Assembly: GCA_017744495.1 (NCBI GenBank)
Contig: JAGIBE010000212.1
Coordinates: 1 to 38,356, forward strand
From: Caulobacter sp.
Lineage (GTDB): Bacteria > Pseudomonadota > Alphaproteobacteria > Caulobacterales > Caulobacteraceae
Length of the DNA stretch: 38,356 nucleotides
Direction: 5' to 3'
Part shown: positions 29,860 through 38,356 of the stretch, in pieces
Numbering within the stretch: the first letter of the stretch is position 1
Layout of the letters: the number at the start of each line of letters is the position of its first letter
Notes under the pieces: model-generated
What the model was told of the DNA's origin: nothing
Database searches by the model: none
The model's input: the letters and a program-made list of their open reading frames with translations, nothing else
Program-made: the position numbers and the translations under genes

Positions 29860-32800
29860 CTAGAACAGCCGCGCCAGTGCGGCGGCCATCACCTTTTCTG
29901 GAACCGCCATGAGTTTGGGACCGTCCGTCCACACGATCGCGGCCTCGATCGGTCGGTCGGGGAAGACCTCGGCCAGCACGGCGGCATAGACCGCCATCTG
30001 GGCCAGATAGGCCGGATCGGCGTTCTCGATGCGGTCGGGCGAGGGGCGGTTGGTCTTGTAGTCGACGACCAGGACGCGCTCTGGCGTGACCACCAGCCGG
30101 TCGACCCGGCCGGCGATGCGCAGCTCGGCGGGCAGGGCCGCCGCGCCGCCGGCCACCGACACCTCGGCCCGCGAGCCGGGACCGAAGACGGCGGCGAAGC
30201 GGTCGTCCTCCAAGACCCCGAAGGCGGCCGACGCCATCTCGGCGCGCTGCTCGTCGGTCAGGTCGCGCTCGGCGGCCAGTAGGCGGGCGGCGGCGATCCG
30301 GCGGCCCTCGGGGGGCAGGTCGGGCAAGAGCTGCAGCAGCCGGTGGACGATCTCGCCGCGCCGATAGCGGCCCAGGCCCGAGACCTGGGCCAGGGGCGAG
30401 GGCGCGCTGCCCCGGACCTCGTCCTCCAGGGTCGAGGGGGCGGCGTAGCGGGCGGCGGGCGTCTCGGGCGCGGCCGGGGCCAGGGTCCAGGCGGGCGTGG
30501 GGATCTGCGTCGGCGCGGCGCGCGGGGCCAGGGCCTCGGCGCGCATGGGGTCGGGGCCGAAGCGTTTGCGGCCGTCGTCTGAGATCTCCCGCACGCCCGG
30601 CGCGATGGCCTCGTGCTCGAAAGCGGCGCGGGCCGCCGCATACCAGCCGCCGACGTTCTCGTCCTTGGTCCGGGCGTCGATCCGCCCGCACAGGATCAGC
30701 CGGTCCCGCGCCCGGGTCAGGGCCACGTAGTAGAGGCGCAGGGCCTCCTCGGCGTCCTTCTTCTCGCGTAGTTCGCGAGCCTCGGCGCTGGCGGCGCAGT
30801 CATTGGCCTTGCTGGCGCACCAAAGGAAGCCGCCTTCGGCCGTGCGCATCAACGGCGAGCCGCGCGCCCCGCCCTTCATCGTGGTCTCAGGCAGGAAGAC
30901 GATCGGCGCCTCCAGGCCCTTGGAGCCGTGGGCGGTCATCACCCGCACCTCGTGGCGGGCGCCCTCCATCTCGCGTTTGACCACGATGTCCAGGCTGGCG
31001 AAGTCGGCGACCAGGGCTTCCAGGTCGCGCACCCCGCGCTGCTCGGCGGCCAGGATCTGGGCCAGGAACTCGTCCAGGGCCTCGGCGGCCTCCTCGCCCA
31101 GGCGGGTCAGCACCTTGGCGCGGTTGGAGCGGACGCTGTCGTCCACCCGGCCGAGCAGCAGGGCGTAGAACTCGAACGGCTGCTTGCGGCGGCTTTCCGC
31201 CAGCGCCCAACGCAGCAGGTCGCGGGCGGCGCTCCAGCTCGGCTGCTCGCCCGCCCGATCGTTGACCGCCCGCCACAGCGTGCCGGCCCGTCCCTTGGCC
31301 AGCGCGTAGAGGTCGTCGTCCGACAGGCCGCAGAACGGGCTCTTCAGCAGGGCCGCCAGGGTCAGGTCGTCGTCGGGGAAGAGGCAGAACCGGCCCAGCG
31401 CCAGCAGGTCGTCGAACACGATGTGGGCCGACAGCGACAGGCGGTCGGCCCCGGCCACCGGGACGCCGCGCCGCTTGAGGGCCCGCAGGACCTCCTCGAA
31501 CAGCGCCTTGCGCCGCCGCACCAGCACCAGGATGTCGCCGGGGTGAGCCGGACGCCACAGCTTCGTCTCCTTGTCGAACACCGCGTCGCCCCGGTCGATC
31601 AGGGCCTTGATCTCGGCGGCGATCTTCTCGGCCAGGCGGCGGTTGGCGCCCTGCTCGCTCTCGGCGTCCAGCGGCGCGTCCCAGGCCTCGCGCTCCTCGC
31701 CGGGCAGTTCGCGCTCAAGCGGCCAGAGATCGACGCACCCCTTGTGGTCGATCCGGAACGGCTGGTGGCGGACCACGTCCTCGCCGGCGGGGGCGGGGAC
31801 GCCGGACCGGGTCTCCGGCGCCGAGAACAGGGCATCGACGAAGCTCAGCACCTCCACCGTCGAGCGGTACGACATGGTCAGGGGCACGGCCTTGCCGACG
31901 CGCTCGGCGGCGGTGATCTGGGCGATATAGCCTTGGGTCTCGGCCAGCAGGCGCTGGGGGTCGGCGCCCTGGAACGAATAGATCGACTGCTTCTCATCGC
32001 CGACCACGAACAGGGTGCGGTCGTCGCGCGCTTCGCCCGCATGCTCGGCGCGCCAACGCGTGGCCCCGGCCCCCGCGAAGAAGTCCGAAGTCAGGGCCCG
32101 CAGGATCGCCCATTGCTCGGGGGCGGTGTCCTGGGCCTCGTCCAGCAGGATGTGGTCGATGCCGCCGTCCAGTTTGTACAACACCCAGGCCGCGTCGACC
32201 TTCTGGGTCAGCAGCACGCGGGTGCGGTCGATCAGGTCGGCGAAGTCGAGGGCTCCGCGCGCATCCTTCTCGACCTGGTGCGACAGGATGTAGAGCGCCG
32301 CCAGGCGCAGGGCGTCGGCGCTGTCCTCGGCCACGCGGGCGGCGCGCAGCCATTCGCGGGCCTCCTCCAGCCGTTCCTGCTCGGCCAGCAGGCGGGTGCG
32401 GAGGTCCTCGCGGGCTTTCAGGCCGGAGGTTTTCTCGGGCCATTTCGCCGCGTCGCCTTGTCCCTCTTTGGTGAACAAGGCCGCTAGGGCGTCGTCGAGA
32501 CCGGCGTCGGGATCGTCGGCGACGGCGCGCAGCTGGCCCGCGCACTTGATGTCGGTCTTGGTCCCGCTCAGCAGCACGTCGGCGATCGAGCGCCACAGGT
32601 CGCGGTCGAGCTCCGCCATGGCCTCGGCCTCGACCGCCTCGACGCTTCGCGCGCCATCGTAGAAGCCGCAGACCCGCCAGACGTCCTCGACCGCGCCCGT
32701 CAGCCCGCCGACTCGCTCCAAATACTCGGCGATGGCCCCGCGCTGGGCCTCGAAGGTCGCGAACATCGCCTCGAAGCTGGCGAAGTCGAGGGCCACCGAA

Positions 32801-33342
32801 AAGCGAGCATAGGCCCGGGCGAAGGCGTCGTCGTGGTCGGTGACCCAGGTCGCCACCTGCCGCAGGGCGCCCTGGGCGATGGCGGCCGAGGCGCTGTCGT
32901 CCATCACCGTGAAGCCCGGCGACACTCCGGCCTCCAGCGGGAAGCGCCGCAAGAGCTTCTCGCAGAAGGCGTGGATGGTCTGGATCTTCAGCCCGCCGGG
33001 CGTCTCCAGCGCCTTGGCGAACAGGCCCCGGGCCTTGGACAGGGCGATGTGGTCGAAGCTCAGCGGATCGCGGCCCTCCAGCGCGCCCAGTTGGTCGCGC
33101 AGCTTGACGTCGGGGGTGACGCACCATTCGCCCAGACGCTCGAAGAGGCGTCGCTGCATCTCGGCGGCGGCGGCCTTGGTGTAGGTCACGCACAGGATCG
33201 CCTCGGGCTCGGCCCCGGCCAGCAGCAGGCGCGCGACCCGGTCGATCAGGGTCTTGGTCTTGCCCGACCCGGCGTTGGCCGTGACGAAGGCCGAGATGGC
33301 GGGGTCGGCGGCGATGCGCTGGGGATCCATCACGGCGCTCAT
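29860..33342 (-). CDS. addA: AddA helicase-nuclease subunit (double-strand break repair)
   Basis: 1160 residues. AddAB resects broken DNA ends and prepares them for RecA. AddA is an SF1A (UvrD-like) helicase with Walker A ANAGSGKT (22-29), Walker B and motif II LLDEAQDTAPEQW, motif III VVGDEKQSIYSFQGAD, motif V (MTAHGSKGLEAPIV) and motif VI (YVALTRARDRL). The C-terminal RecB-type nuclease domain has VLVVDYKTNRPSP. The ATG at 33342 overlaps the addB stop (ATGA) and has GGGGAGG before it, so an in-frame start further upstream at 33378 is less likely. It is translationally coupled to addB. Confidence 0.95.
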   Translation of the reverse strand: MSAVMDPQRIAADPAISAFVTANAGSGKTKTLIDRVARLLLAGAEPEAILCVTYTKAAAAEMQRRLFERLGEWCVTPDVKLRDQLGALEGRDPLSFDHIALSKARGLFAKALETPGGLKIQTIHAFCEKLLRRFPLEAGVSPGFTVMDDSASAAIAQGALRQVATWVTDHDDAFARAYARFSVALDFASFEAMFATFEAQRGAIAEYLERVGGLTGAVEDVWRVCGFYDGARSVEAVEAEAMAELDRDLWRSIADVLLSGTKTDIKCAGQLRAVADDPDAGLDDALAALFTKEGQGDAAKWPEKTSGLKAREDLRTRLLAEQERLEEAREWLRAARVAEDSADALRLAALYILSHQVEKDARGALDFADLIDRTRVLLTQKVDAAWVLYKLDGGIDHILLDEAQDTAPEQWAILRALTSDFFAGAGATRWRAEHAGEARDDRTLFVVGDEKQSIYSFQGADPQRLLAETQGYIAQITAAERVGKAVPLTMSYRSTVEVLSFVDALFSAPETRSGVPAPAGEDVVRHQPFRIDHKGCVDLWPLERELPGEEREAWDAPLDAESEQGANRRLAEKIAAEIKALIDRGDAVFDKETKLWRPAHPGDILVLVRRRKALFEEVLRALKRRGVPVAGADRLSLSAHIVFDDLLALGRFCLFPDDDLTLAALLKSPFCGLSDDDLYALAKGRAGTLWRAVNDRAGEQPSWSAARDLLRWALAESRRKQPFEFYALLLGRVDDSVRSNRAKVLTRLGEEAAEALDEFLAQILAAEQRGVRDLEALVADFASLDIVVKREMEGARHEVRVMTAHGSKGLEAPIVFLPETTMKGGARGSPLMRTAEGGFLWCASKANDCAASAEARELREKKDAEEALRLYYVALTRARDRLILCGRIDARTKDENVGGWYAAARAAFEHEAIAPGVREISDDGRKRFGPDPMRAEALAPRAAPTQIPTPAWTLAPAAPETPAARYAAPSTLEDEVRGSAPSPLAQVSGLGRYRRGEIVHRLLQLLPDLPPEGRRIAAARLLAAERDLTDEQRAEMASAAFGVLEDDRFAAVFGPGSRAEVSVAGGAAALPAELRIAGRVDRLVVTPERVLVVDYKTNRPSPDRIENADPAYLAQMAVYAAVLAEVFPDRPIEAAIVWTDGPKLMAVPEKVMAAALARLF

Positions 33343-36338
33343 CCGCCGGCCTCCCCGTCGTCGCCGCTCGTCGACCACTCGAACACCCGCGCCAGGTGGC
33401 CATAGTCGCCCGCATGGTCATGGACGAACTGCGGAGCCACGCGCGACAGGTACGGCTGGCGCGGGTTGTCGTAGCGCTCGATCAACGCCCGCAGGCCGTT
33501 CAGCGCCTTGATCGCCGCCTCGGTCGCCTCGACGCCCGCCGTGGCCCTCACCTCCTCGACGCCCGCCGGCTTGCGGCCGGTGACGCGCAGATAGGTCAGG
33601 TCGCCGGGCTCCCTGGGGCCGATATCCGGAAAGCCGCCCTCGCGCAGGATGGCCGCGGTCAGGGTCAGCTGGGGCGAGAAGCCGGTCTCGACCTGCTTCT
33701 TCGACGGCGCGGCGCCGGTCTTGTAGTCGAGGATGTGGGCCATGCCGTCGGGCGTGGGCTCGATGCGGTCGGCCTTGGCGGTGACGGTGAACGGCCGGCC
33801 GCCGATGTCGAAGGTCAGCTCGCCGGCGGCTTCCACGACGACGCGCTCGGCGCCGGCGCGGCGGCGGGTCTCCAGCTCGGCGACCCAGAGGGCGGCTTCG
33901 CGGGCCAGGGCGCGCTCGCGGGCCAGGGCGGCGGCGGGCATACCGGCCTTTTCCAGCTCGCCCAGATAGAGGCCGGCGAAGATCTCGGCGGCGTCGGGGG
34001 GCACGGGGCCGGGATGGTCCTCGGCGAACCGCTCGAACGCGGCGTGGATGGCGGTGCCGCGCGCCCGGGCCTCGACCGGCTCGTCGGGACGGTCCAGCGG
34101 ATAGAGCTTGAGAATGTCGCGGGCCCAGACCGCGTAGGGGTCGCGGGTCAGGGCCTCGACCCGGGTGACGGCCATCCTCCGCGGACGGTCGGCGACCGGC
34201 GGCGTCGGGGCGGGACGCTTGATCGGATCGTAGGGGCCGGGCTCGTCCAGACGGCGCGCCCAGCTCAGCACGTCCGCGCGCTCGGTCAGGGACAGGCCCG
34301 CGCCGCGCGCCAGGGTCTTCAGCCGCCACAGCCAGCGACTCTCGACGGCCGGCGCCCCGCCGCGCCGCTCGCTGTGGACCAGGATGACGTCGGGCGCGCA
34401 GGCGGCCTGGGCGAAGTCGTGGGCGGTCAGGCCGATGCGGCGCTCGGGCGGGGGGAGTTTCAGCTTGGCGCGCATGGGCCGCGACAGGAACGGGTCGATC
34501 GGCGCGCCGCGCGGCCAGATCCCTTCCTCCAGCCCGGCCAGGATCAGGCGGTCCGCCCGCACCATCCGCGCCTCGATGGCCCCGAAGATGCGCAGGCGCG
34601 GATGGGTGGCGCCGCCGACGCGCAGGGTCTCCTCATTGACCAGGCGGTCGAAAAGGTCGGCGAAGCCCTGGGCCGACGCCGGCGGCAGCACCACGCCGTC
34701 GGTGATCAGCGACGACAAGAGGTTGGCCAGGCACTCCCCCGCCGAGCCGGCCCACAGATCGGCGGGATCGGCCAGGGCTTCCAGGGCCTCGACCAGGGCG
34801 CGGGCGGCGGCGGCCGGCTGGCCGGCTTTCGGGTCGGCGACATACGGCAGGGCCACGCGGTGGGAGGCGGCCAGGACGCGCTGGATCAGGGCCTTGGCCT
34901 CGGGACGCTCTTCCAGCCGCTCCAGCAGCTGGGCCGCGTCGCGCGGGGCGGGGCCGCGCAGGCCGTGGCGCTCCAGGTCGCGGGCCACATCCAGGTCGCC
35001 GCGCAGTAGCGGATGCTTGGCCACGGCCAGCAGGCGGACGGGATCCAGCGGATCCACAGCGAGACCTGCAACGTGCTGGGCCAGGATGGCGGCGGCGCTG
35101 GCGGCCAGGGGGGCGCCGGCCGAGCTGTCGGGGATCACGCCCCAGCGCACCAGGCGCGCATTGACCCGGCGGGCCAGCTCCTGGTCGGGCGTGACCATGG
35201 CGGCGGTCTGGCCGGGCGTCTCCAGGGCCTCGCGCAGGAGAAGCGCGCAGGCGACGGCGGCCTCCTCCTCGGTGCGGGCGTTGACCAGGGACAGGCCCTT
35301 CAGCCCCTCCTCGATCGGATCGAGTCCAGGCGCCTCGGCCCTCAGACGGTCGATCTGGGCCAGCCAGTCGGCGGTGGCCTGGGCCGGGCGCAGGGCTTCG
35401 TTGATCAGGCGGCGGCGCCAGCGGCCCCGACTGTCGGCCTCGGGCCACCAGGGCCGGACGTCGGCGCGGGTGACCTTGGCCCTATCCAGCAGGCGCTTCA
35501 TCGCCCCCTGCGGATGCTGCTCGCCCTGGACTCCCTCGATCTGCTCCCAGGCGTCCTCGGCCAGGCCGTCGTCGAGGCCCGGCAGCACCACGGCGCCCTG
35601 GGGCAGGTTGGCGATCACCCTCAGCAGGCGGGCGGTGGCGGGGGCGGTGCCGGTCGAGCCGGCGGCGACCAGCACGCCCTGGGGCGGGTTCGTTTCCCAT
35701 TGGTCCGAAAGCGCGTTCAGCAGCCGCACCCGGCGGTCGCTGACGTCGATCAGGCCCATCTCGTCCAGGCGCTTGGGCCAGGCGGTCAGGACGGCTTTCA
35801 GGAACTTGGCCGACACCTGCCAGTGCTGGGCGAGATCGCCTTCCGCCAGGCCATCCAGGCGGCCGTCGTCGGTGACGACCTCCTCGATCTGGCAGCTGTC
35901 CAGGAACTCGGCCAGGGCCTTGGCCATCTCCAGCGCCTGGCCGGCCTGGGGCTCGAACGACAACAGGTGGGCGTGGTTGGCGACCAGCCGGGCCAGCTCG
36001 AACCGGCGGCGGCGCGAGGAGACGGCCGGCGGCAGGTCGACGGACAACTCTCCTGGTTCGAACGGCGGCTCGCCCTCGTCCAGGTCGCCCAGCGGCCGGA
36101 TCTGCGGCAGCAGCAGGGCCTTGCTGCCGCCCCCCCTTTCTTCAGAGACGGCGAGGAAGGCGTCGGCCAGGGCTCGAGCGCCCCGGCGGGTGGGGGTCAG
36201 GACCGTGGCGGCGGGCAGGGCCTCGGGCCCCAGCGGCGCCAAGGCGTCCAGCAGACCGCGCGCCAGGTCCTCGACGAAGGGCCGGTGGGCGGGGATCGAG
36301 AACCAGCGCGGCCCCGGTCTGTCGAAGGGGCCGGCCAT
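33339..36338 (-). CDS. addB: AddB helicase-nuclease subunit
   Basis: 999 residues, alphaproteobacterial-type AddB, the partner of AddA. The N-terminal region is a degenerate helicase-like domain with an altered Walker segment (LTPTRRGARALADAFL). The C-terminal RecB-type nuclease domain carries AHILDYKTGAAPSKKQ, with the catalytic Asp/Lys pair. A GTAIHAAFERFAEDHPG motif fits the first nuclease histidine. No iron-sulfur cysteine cluster of the kind seen in Firmicutes AddB is obvious. The ATG at 36338 lies 3 bases after the murU stop. Its stop overlaps the addA start. Confidence 0.93.
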   Translation of the reverse strand: MAGPFDRPGPRWFSIPAHRPFVEDLARGLLDALAPLGPEALPAATVLTPTRRGARALADAFLAVSEERGGGSKALLLPQIRPLGDLDEGEPPFEPGELSVDLPPAVSSRRRRFELARLVANHAHLLSFEPQAGQALEMAKALAEFLDSCQIEEVVTDDGRLDGLAEGDLAQHWQVSAKFLKAVLTAWPKRLDEMGLIDVSDRRVRLLNALSDQWETNPPQGVLVAAGSTGTAPATARLLRVIANLPQGAVVLPGLDDGLAEDAWEQIEGVQGEQHPQGAMKRLLDRAKVTRADVRPWWPEADSRGRWRRRLINEALRPAQATADWLAQIDRLRAEAPGLDPIEEGLKGLSLVNARTEEEAAVACALLLREALETPGQTAAMVTPDQELARRVNARLVRWGVIPDSSAGAPLAASAAAILAQHVAGLAVDPLDPVRLLAVAKHPLLRGDLDVARDLERHGLRGPAPRDAAQLLERLEERPEAKALIQRVLAASHRVALPYVADPKAGQPAAAARALVEALEALADPADLWAGSAGECLANLLSSLITDGVVLPPASAQGFADLFDRLVNEETLRVGGATHPRLRIFGAIEARMVRADRLILAGLEEGIWPRGAPIDPFLSRPMRAKLKLPPPERRIGLTAHDFAQAACAPDVILVHSERRGGAPAVESRWLWRLKTLARGAGLSLTERADVLSWARRLDEPGPYDPIKRPAPTPPVADRPRRMAVTRVEALTRDPYAVWARDILKLYPLDRPDEPVEARARGTAIHAAFERFAEDHPGPVPPDAAEIFAGLYLGELEKAGMPAAALARERALAREAALWVAELETRRRAGAERVVVEAAGELTFDIGGRPFTVTAKADRIEPTPDGMAHILDYKTGAAPSKKQVETGFSPQLTLTAAILREGGFPDIGPREPGDLTYLRVTGRKPAGVEEVRATAGVEATEAAIKALNGLRALIERYDNPRQPYLSRVAPQFVHDHAGDYGHLARVFEWSTSGDDGEAGG

Positions 36339-36341
36339 GGC

Positions 36342-37076
36342 TTAGGCGCGTCCCGCCAGCCTGGCCTCGGCCGCGTCCCGGGCTCCGGGATCGCCGACGT
36401 GCATCCAGACGCCGTCGGGCGCGACGCCATGGACGCGCTTGTTCGCCGCCAGGGCCTTCCAGATCGGGGTCAGCGAGAAGGGCCCGTCCGGTCCCTCGGC
36501 GACGATCCCCGGGTTGGTGATATGGACGCCCACATAGACCAGGGGCGCGGTCTCGCCGGGGTCCTTGAAGCGGACCACCCCGTCTTCGGACAGGAAGACG
36601 TCGCCGGTGTCGTGGAAGCCGAGCGACTCCGCCGTCGAGGCCAGCATCAGGCAGACGTCCATCTTGGCCGGGTCCCAGGCGCGGGCCACGGCCTCGATGG
36701 CCGAGGCGTCCTCGATCCAGATCGAGTCGATATTGGCCACCCAGATCGGCGCGTCGCCCAGCAGCGGCAGGGCGTGCTTGACGCCGCCGCCGGTCTCGAG
36801 CGCCTGGGGGCGCTCATCGGAGATCACGATATGCGGCAGGGGGTGGGTCTCGGCGCGACGGGCCAGGTGCTGCTCCAACCGGTCGGCGAAGTAGTGGACA
36901 TTGACCACGGCGGTCTCGACCCCGGCGGCGGCCAGGCGGTCCAGCATGTGGTCGATCAGCGCCTTGCCGCCCACCTCGACCAGGGCCTTGGGCCGGTCGT
37001 CGGTCAGGGGGCGCATGCGGGTGCCCAGGCCCGCGGCCAGGACCATCGCGATCTTGGGCGCTTGGGGGGCGCTCAT
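36342..37076 (-). CDS. murU: MurU-like N-acetylmuramate 1-phosphate uridylyltransferase
   Basis: 244 residues. The nucleotidyltransferase signature LAAGLGTRMRPLTDDRPK lies at about 13-30, ETGGG at the base-binding loop, and an NIDS in place of the metal-binding D-x-D-type motif. Known MurU enzymes make UDP-MurNAc from recycled MurNAc 1-phosphate, bypassing de novo synthesis and fosfomycin. The assignment rests on the fused order with an AmgK-type kinase: its start (ATG 37076) overlaps the kinase stop. Other sugar-1-phosphate nucleotidyltransferases remain possible, but this context is the AmgK-MurU one. Confidence 0.85.
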   Translation of the reverse strand: MSAPQAPKIAMVLAAGLGTRMRPLTDDRPKALVEVGGKALIDHMLDRLAAAGVETAVVNVHYFADRLEQHLARRAETHPLPHIVISDERPQALETGGGVKHALPLLGDAPIWVANIDSIWIEDASAIEAVARAWDPAKMDVCLMLASTAESLGFHDTGDVFLSEDGVVRFKDPGETAPLVYVGVHITNPGIVAEGPDGPFSLTPIWKALAANKRVHGVAPDGVWMHVGDPGARDAAEARLAGRA

Positions 37077-38164
37077 CGACGAAACTCCGACGGCACGGAC
37101 TTGTCGAACCACGCCTTCAGGCCGGCCATGGCCGGGTCCCGCAGATTGCGCTCCAGATAGCGCCAGGTGCGCGGCATGTAGGCCTCGTACTGCGGCCGGC
37201 CCAGCAGGGCCTGGCGGGCGAATACTCGGCCCAGGATGCGCGCCGCGTTCGAGGCGGCCAGGGCCCGGTAGTCGGCGATGAAGGTCTCGCGGTCCACCTC
37301 CGGTCGGGCGGCCAGGTAGCGGTCCAGCATGGCCTGCTCCAGCTCCGGCGAGACGTCACGGCGGGCGTCTTGCAGCAGGTGCGTCAGGTCCCAGGCGGGA
37401 TGGGCGCGCAGGGCGTCCTGGAAGTCCAGCAGGCCCACGCGCGCCACGCCTTCGCGGCCCGGCAGCCACAGCAGGTTCTGGGCGTGGTAGTCGCGGTGGG
37501 TGAAGACGCTGGCGCCGGCCTCGCCGCGCACCCAGACCGGGGCCCACAGGGCGTCCCACTCCGCCACCGCCTCGGGCGAGTAGGCCGGCATGCCGGCGAA
37601 CTTCGGCCACCATTCGAGGAAGGTGTCGGTGGCGATCTTCAGGGCCAGGGTGTCGTAGGTCAGCAGCGGCCACGCGACGTCGCCCTCCGCCGTCAGGATG
37701 TCGGGCGGGCTCTCGGCGTGCAGGGCAACCTGGACATCGACGGCGGTCTCGTACAGCGGGACCTCGTCCTGCCCCTCGGCGATCAGGGTGGCGTAGAGGC
37801 CGTCGCCCAGGTCTTCCAGCACCGCCAGGCCGGCCTCGATGTCGTGGGCCAGGATGGCTGGGGCCGATAGGCCGCGCTGGCGCAGATAACCGGCCGTGGC
37901 CACGAAGGCGGCGACCGAGCCGGCGGCTAGGCGGGCGGCGGCGTTGTAGCCCAGGGCCACGCGCTCGGCCTCGCTGGCCCCGGGCGGACAGACCACGCTC
38001 TCCAGGGCCGGCGGCTGGTCCATGAAGATGAAGCGCTCATCGCCTCGATAGAGGCGCTCATAGGCGCGGGTCGAGGCGTCGCCGCTCAGCGGTTCGCGGC
38101 GGGCGTCGCCGAAACCGTTCCGAGCCAGGAAGGCCGCCTTCAGGGCTTCGCGGTCAGAGCTCAA
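37073..38164 (-). CDS. amgK: AmgK-like anomeric sugar kinase (MurNAc/GlcNAc)
   Basis: 363 residues. An aminoglycoside-phosphotransferase fold is seen, with the catalytic loop HRDYHAQN from residue 223 and metal-binding LDFQDA downstream. AmgK phosphorylates recycled MurNAc or GlcNAc at C1, feeding MurU. A TTG at 38164 is the preferred start because GAAGGA sits 7 bases upstream. A GTG at 38170 has only one base after that site. Either begins inside the end of tsaE, so the two overlap by about 10-16 bases. Gene order tsaE-amgK-murU is common in alphaproteobacteria. Confidence 0.88.
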   Translation of the reverse strand: MSSDREALKAAFLARNGFGDARREPLSGDASTRAYERLYRGDERFIFMDQPPALESVVCPPGASEAERVALGYNAAARLAAGSVAAFVATAGYLRQRGLSAPAILAHDIEAGLAVLEDLGDGLYATLIAEGQDEVPLYETAVDVQVALHAESPPDILTAEGDVAWPLLTYDTLALKIATDTFLEWWPKFAGMPAYSPEAVAEWDALWAPVWVRGEAGASVFTHRDYHAQNLLWLPGREGVARVGLLDFQDALRAHPAWDLTHLLQDARRDVSPELEQAMLDRYLAARPEVDRETFIADYRALAASNAARILGRVFARQALLGRPQYEAYMPRTWRYLERNLRDPAMAGLKAWFDKSVPSEFRR

Positions 38165-38356
38165 GATCACGTCCTTCGAAACTGCCGTGGGCCACGATGA
38201 CGGCGCGGCGCGCCTGTCCATCCTCGCCCGTGGGGCTGATGTCTATAGCGAGTCGGTTGGCGGGCAGACGACCCTCCAGGCGCTGGGGCCATTCGATCAA
38301 GGCCGCGCCGTCCTCCAGCGCCTCCTCCAGCCCGATCTCATAGGCCTCGTCCGGGT
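38154..38356 (-). CDS. tsaE: TsaE, C-terminal part (tRNA t6A ATPase; cut by window edge)
   Basis: The frame is open from the right edge to a TGA at 38154-38156, 66 visible residues. TsaE helps the TsaBCDE complex make t6A37 in ANN-reading tRNAs, the substrate that MtaB (20474-21817) then methylthiolates. Visible segments are PDEAYEIGLEEAL, DGAALIEWPQRLEGRLP and a short tail, all in the order found in TsaE C-termini; the P-loop lies outside the window. It overlaps the amgK start. The family call is firm despite truncation. Confidence 0.9.
   Translation of the reverse strand, partial: PDEAYEIGLEEALEDGAALIEWPQRLEGRLPANRLAIDISPTGEDGQARRAVIVAHGSFEGRDLEL

Noticed and set aside
35013-37160. 715-codon plus-strand frame opposite addB and murU
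   Set aside because: Same low-information antisense composition and no ribosome site; the minus-strand genes have intact domains and coupled starts.

Overview
The DNA is GC-rich and densely packed, with short intergenic gaps, and reads as chromosome of a Caulobacter-type alphaproteobacterium. The best lineage evidence is a crescentin (CreS) gene at 6761-8143 and a probable holdfast acetyltransferase (HfsK) at 14449-15531. The housekeeping genes (Ffh, FtsY, DapF, MtaB, AddAB, AmgK/MurU, TsaE) are also of alphaproteobacterial type. I see no tRNA, rRNA, CRISPR array, prophage or insertion sequence.

Layout from left to right. Positions 1-864 (minus strand) hold the N-terminal part of Ffh. A 335-base gap follows, then a secreted cyanovirin-N-homology lectin (+), a VOC protein and a TraB/GumN-like protein (both minus). 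Next comes a divergent peroxide-defence unit: oxyR (minus) faces ahpC and ahpF (+), with two OxyR-type boxes between them. creS (+) ends head-on against a DUF4239 membrane protein (minus). These are followed by a secreted SRPBCC protein and murI (minus), a Tat-exported Dcp-type peptidase (+), and a metal-sensor-like PadR regulator with a DUF2218 partner (+). A 45-residue membrane protein (+), hfsK, a periplasmic prolyl-oligopeptidase-like enzyme and a K+ channel with a zinc ribbon (all minus) complete this half.

From 18781 a plus-strand operon runs dapF, SDR, mtaB, a secreted endonuclease/phosphatase-fold enzyme and a GFA-family protein, with stop/start overlaps or gaps below 10 bases. A HigBA toxin-antitoxin pair sits just downstream. 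After a TRIC/YicG-type membrane protein (minus) come ftsY-ispZ (+) and a MarR regulator with a histone-H1-like lysine tail (+). On the minus strand there follow an Omp85-type barrel, a secreted cupin, thioredoxin, and a compact cluster transcribed in the order tsaE, amgK, murU, addB, addA that joins tRNA modification, cell-wall recycling and double-strand-break repair.

The genes mostly serve envelope growth (murI, dapF, amgK/murU, creS, hfsK), membrane targeting (ffh, ftsY, ispZ), peroxide and thiol redox (oxyR, ahpCF, trxA) and genome maintenance (addAB). The most unusual material is regulatory. It includes overlapping OxyR boxes with a probably leaderless oxyR, paired hairpins between ahpC and ahpF, and three GATATA-type operators before the PadR gene. 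Ribosome-site hairpins lie before the MarR and cupin genes, and an alphaproteobacterial-type palindromic repeat abuts the ftsY ribosome site. No clearly new multi-gene system is evident. The nearest candidates are the PadR/DUF2218 metal unit, the secreted lectin and the zinc-ribbon channel.
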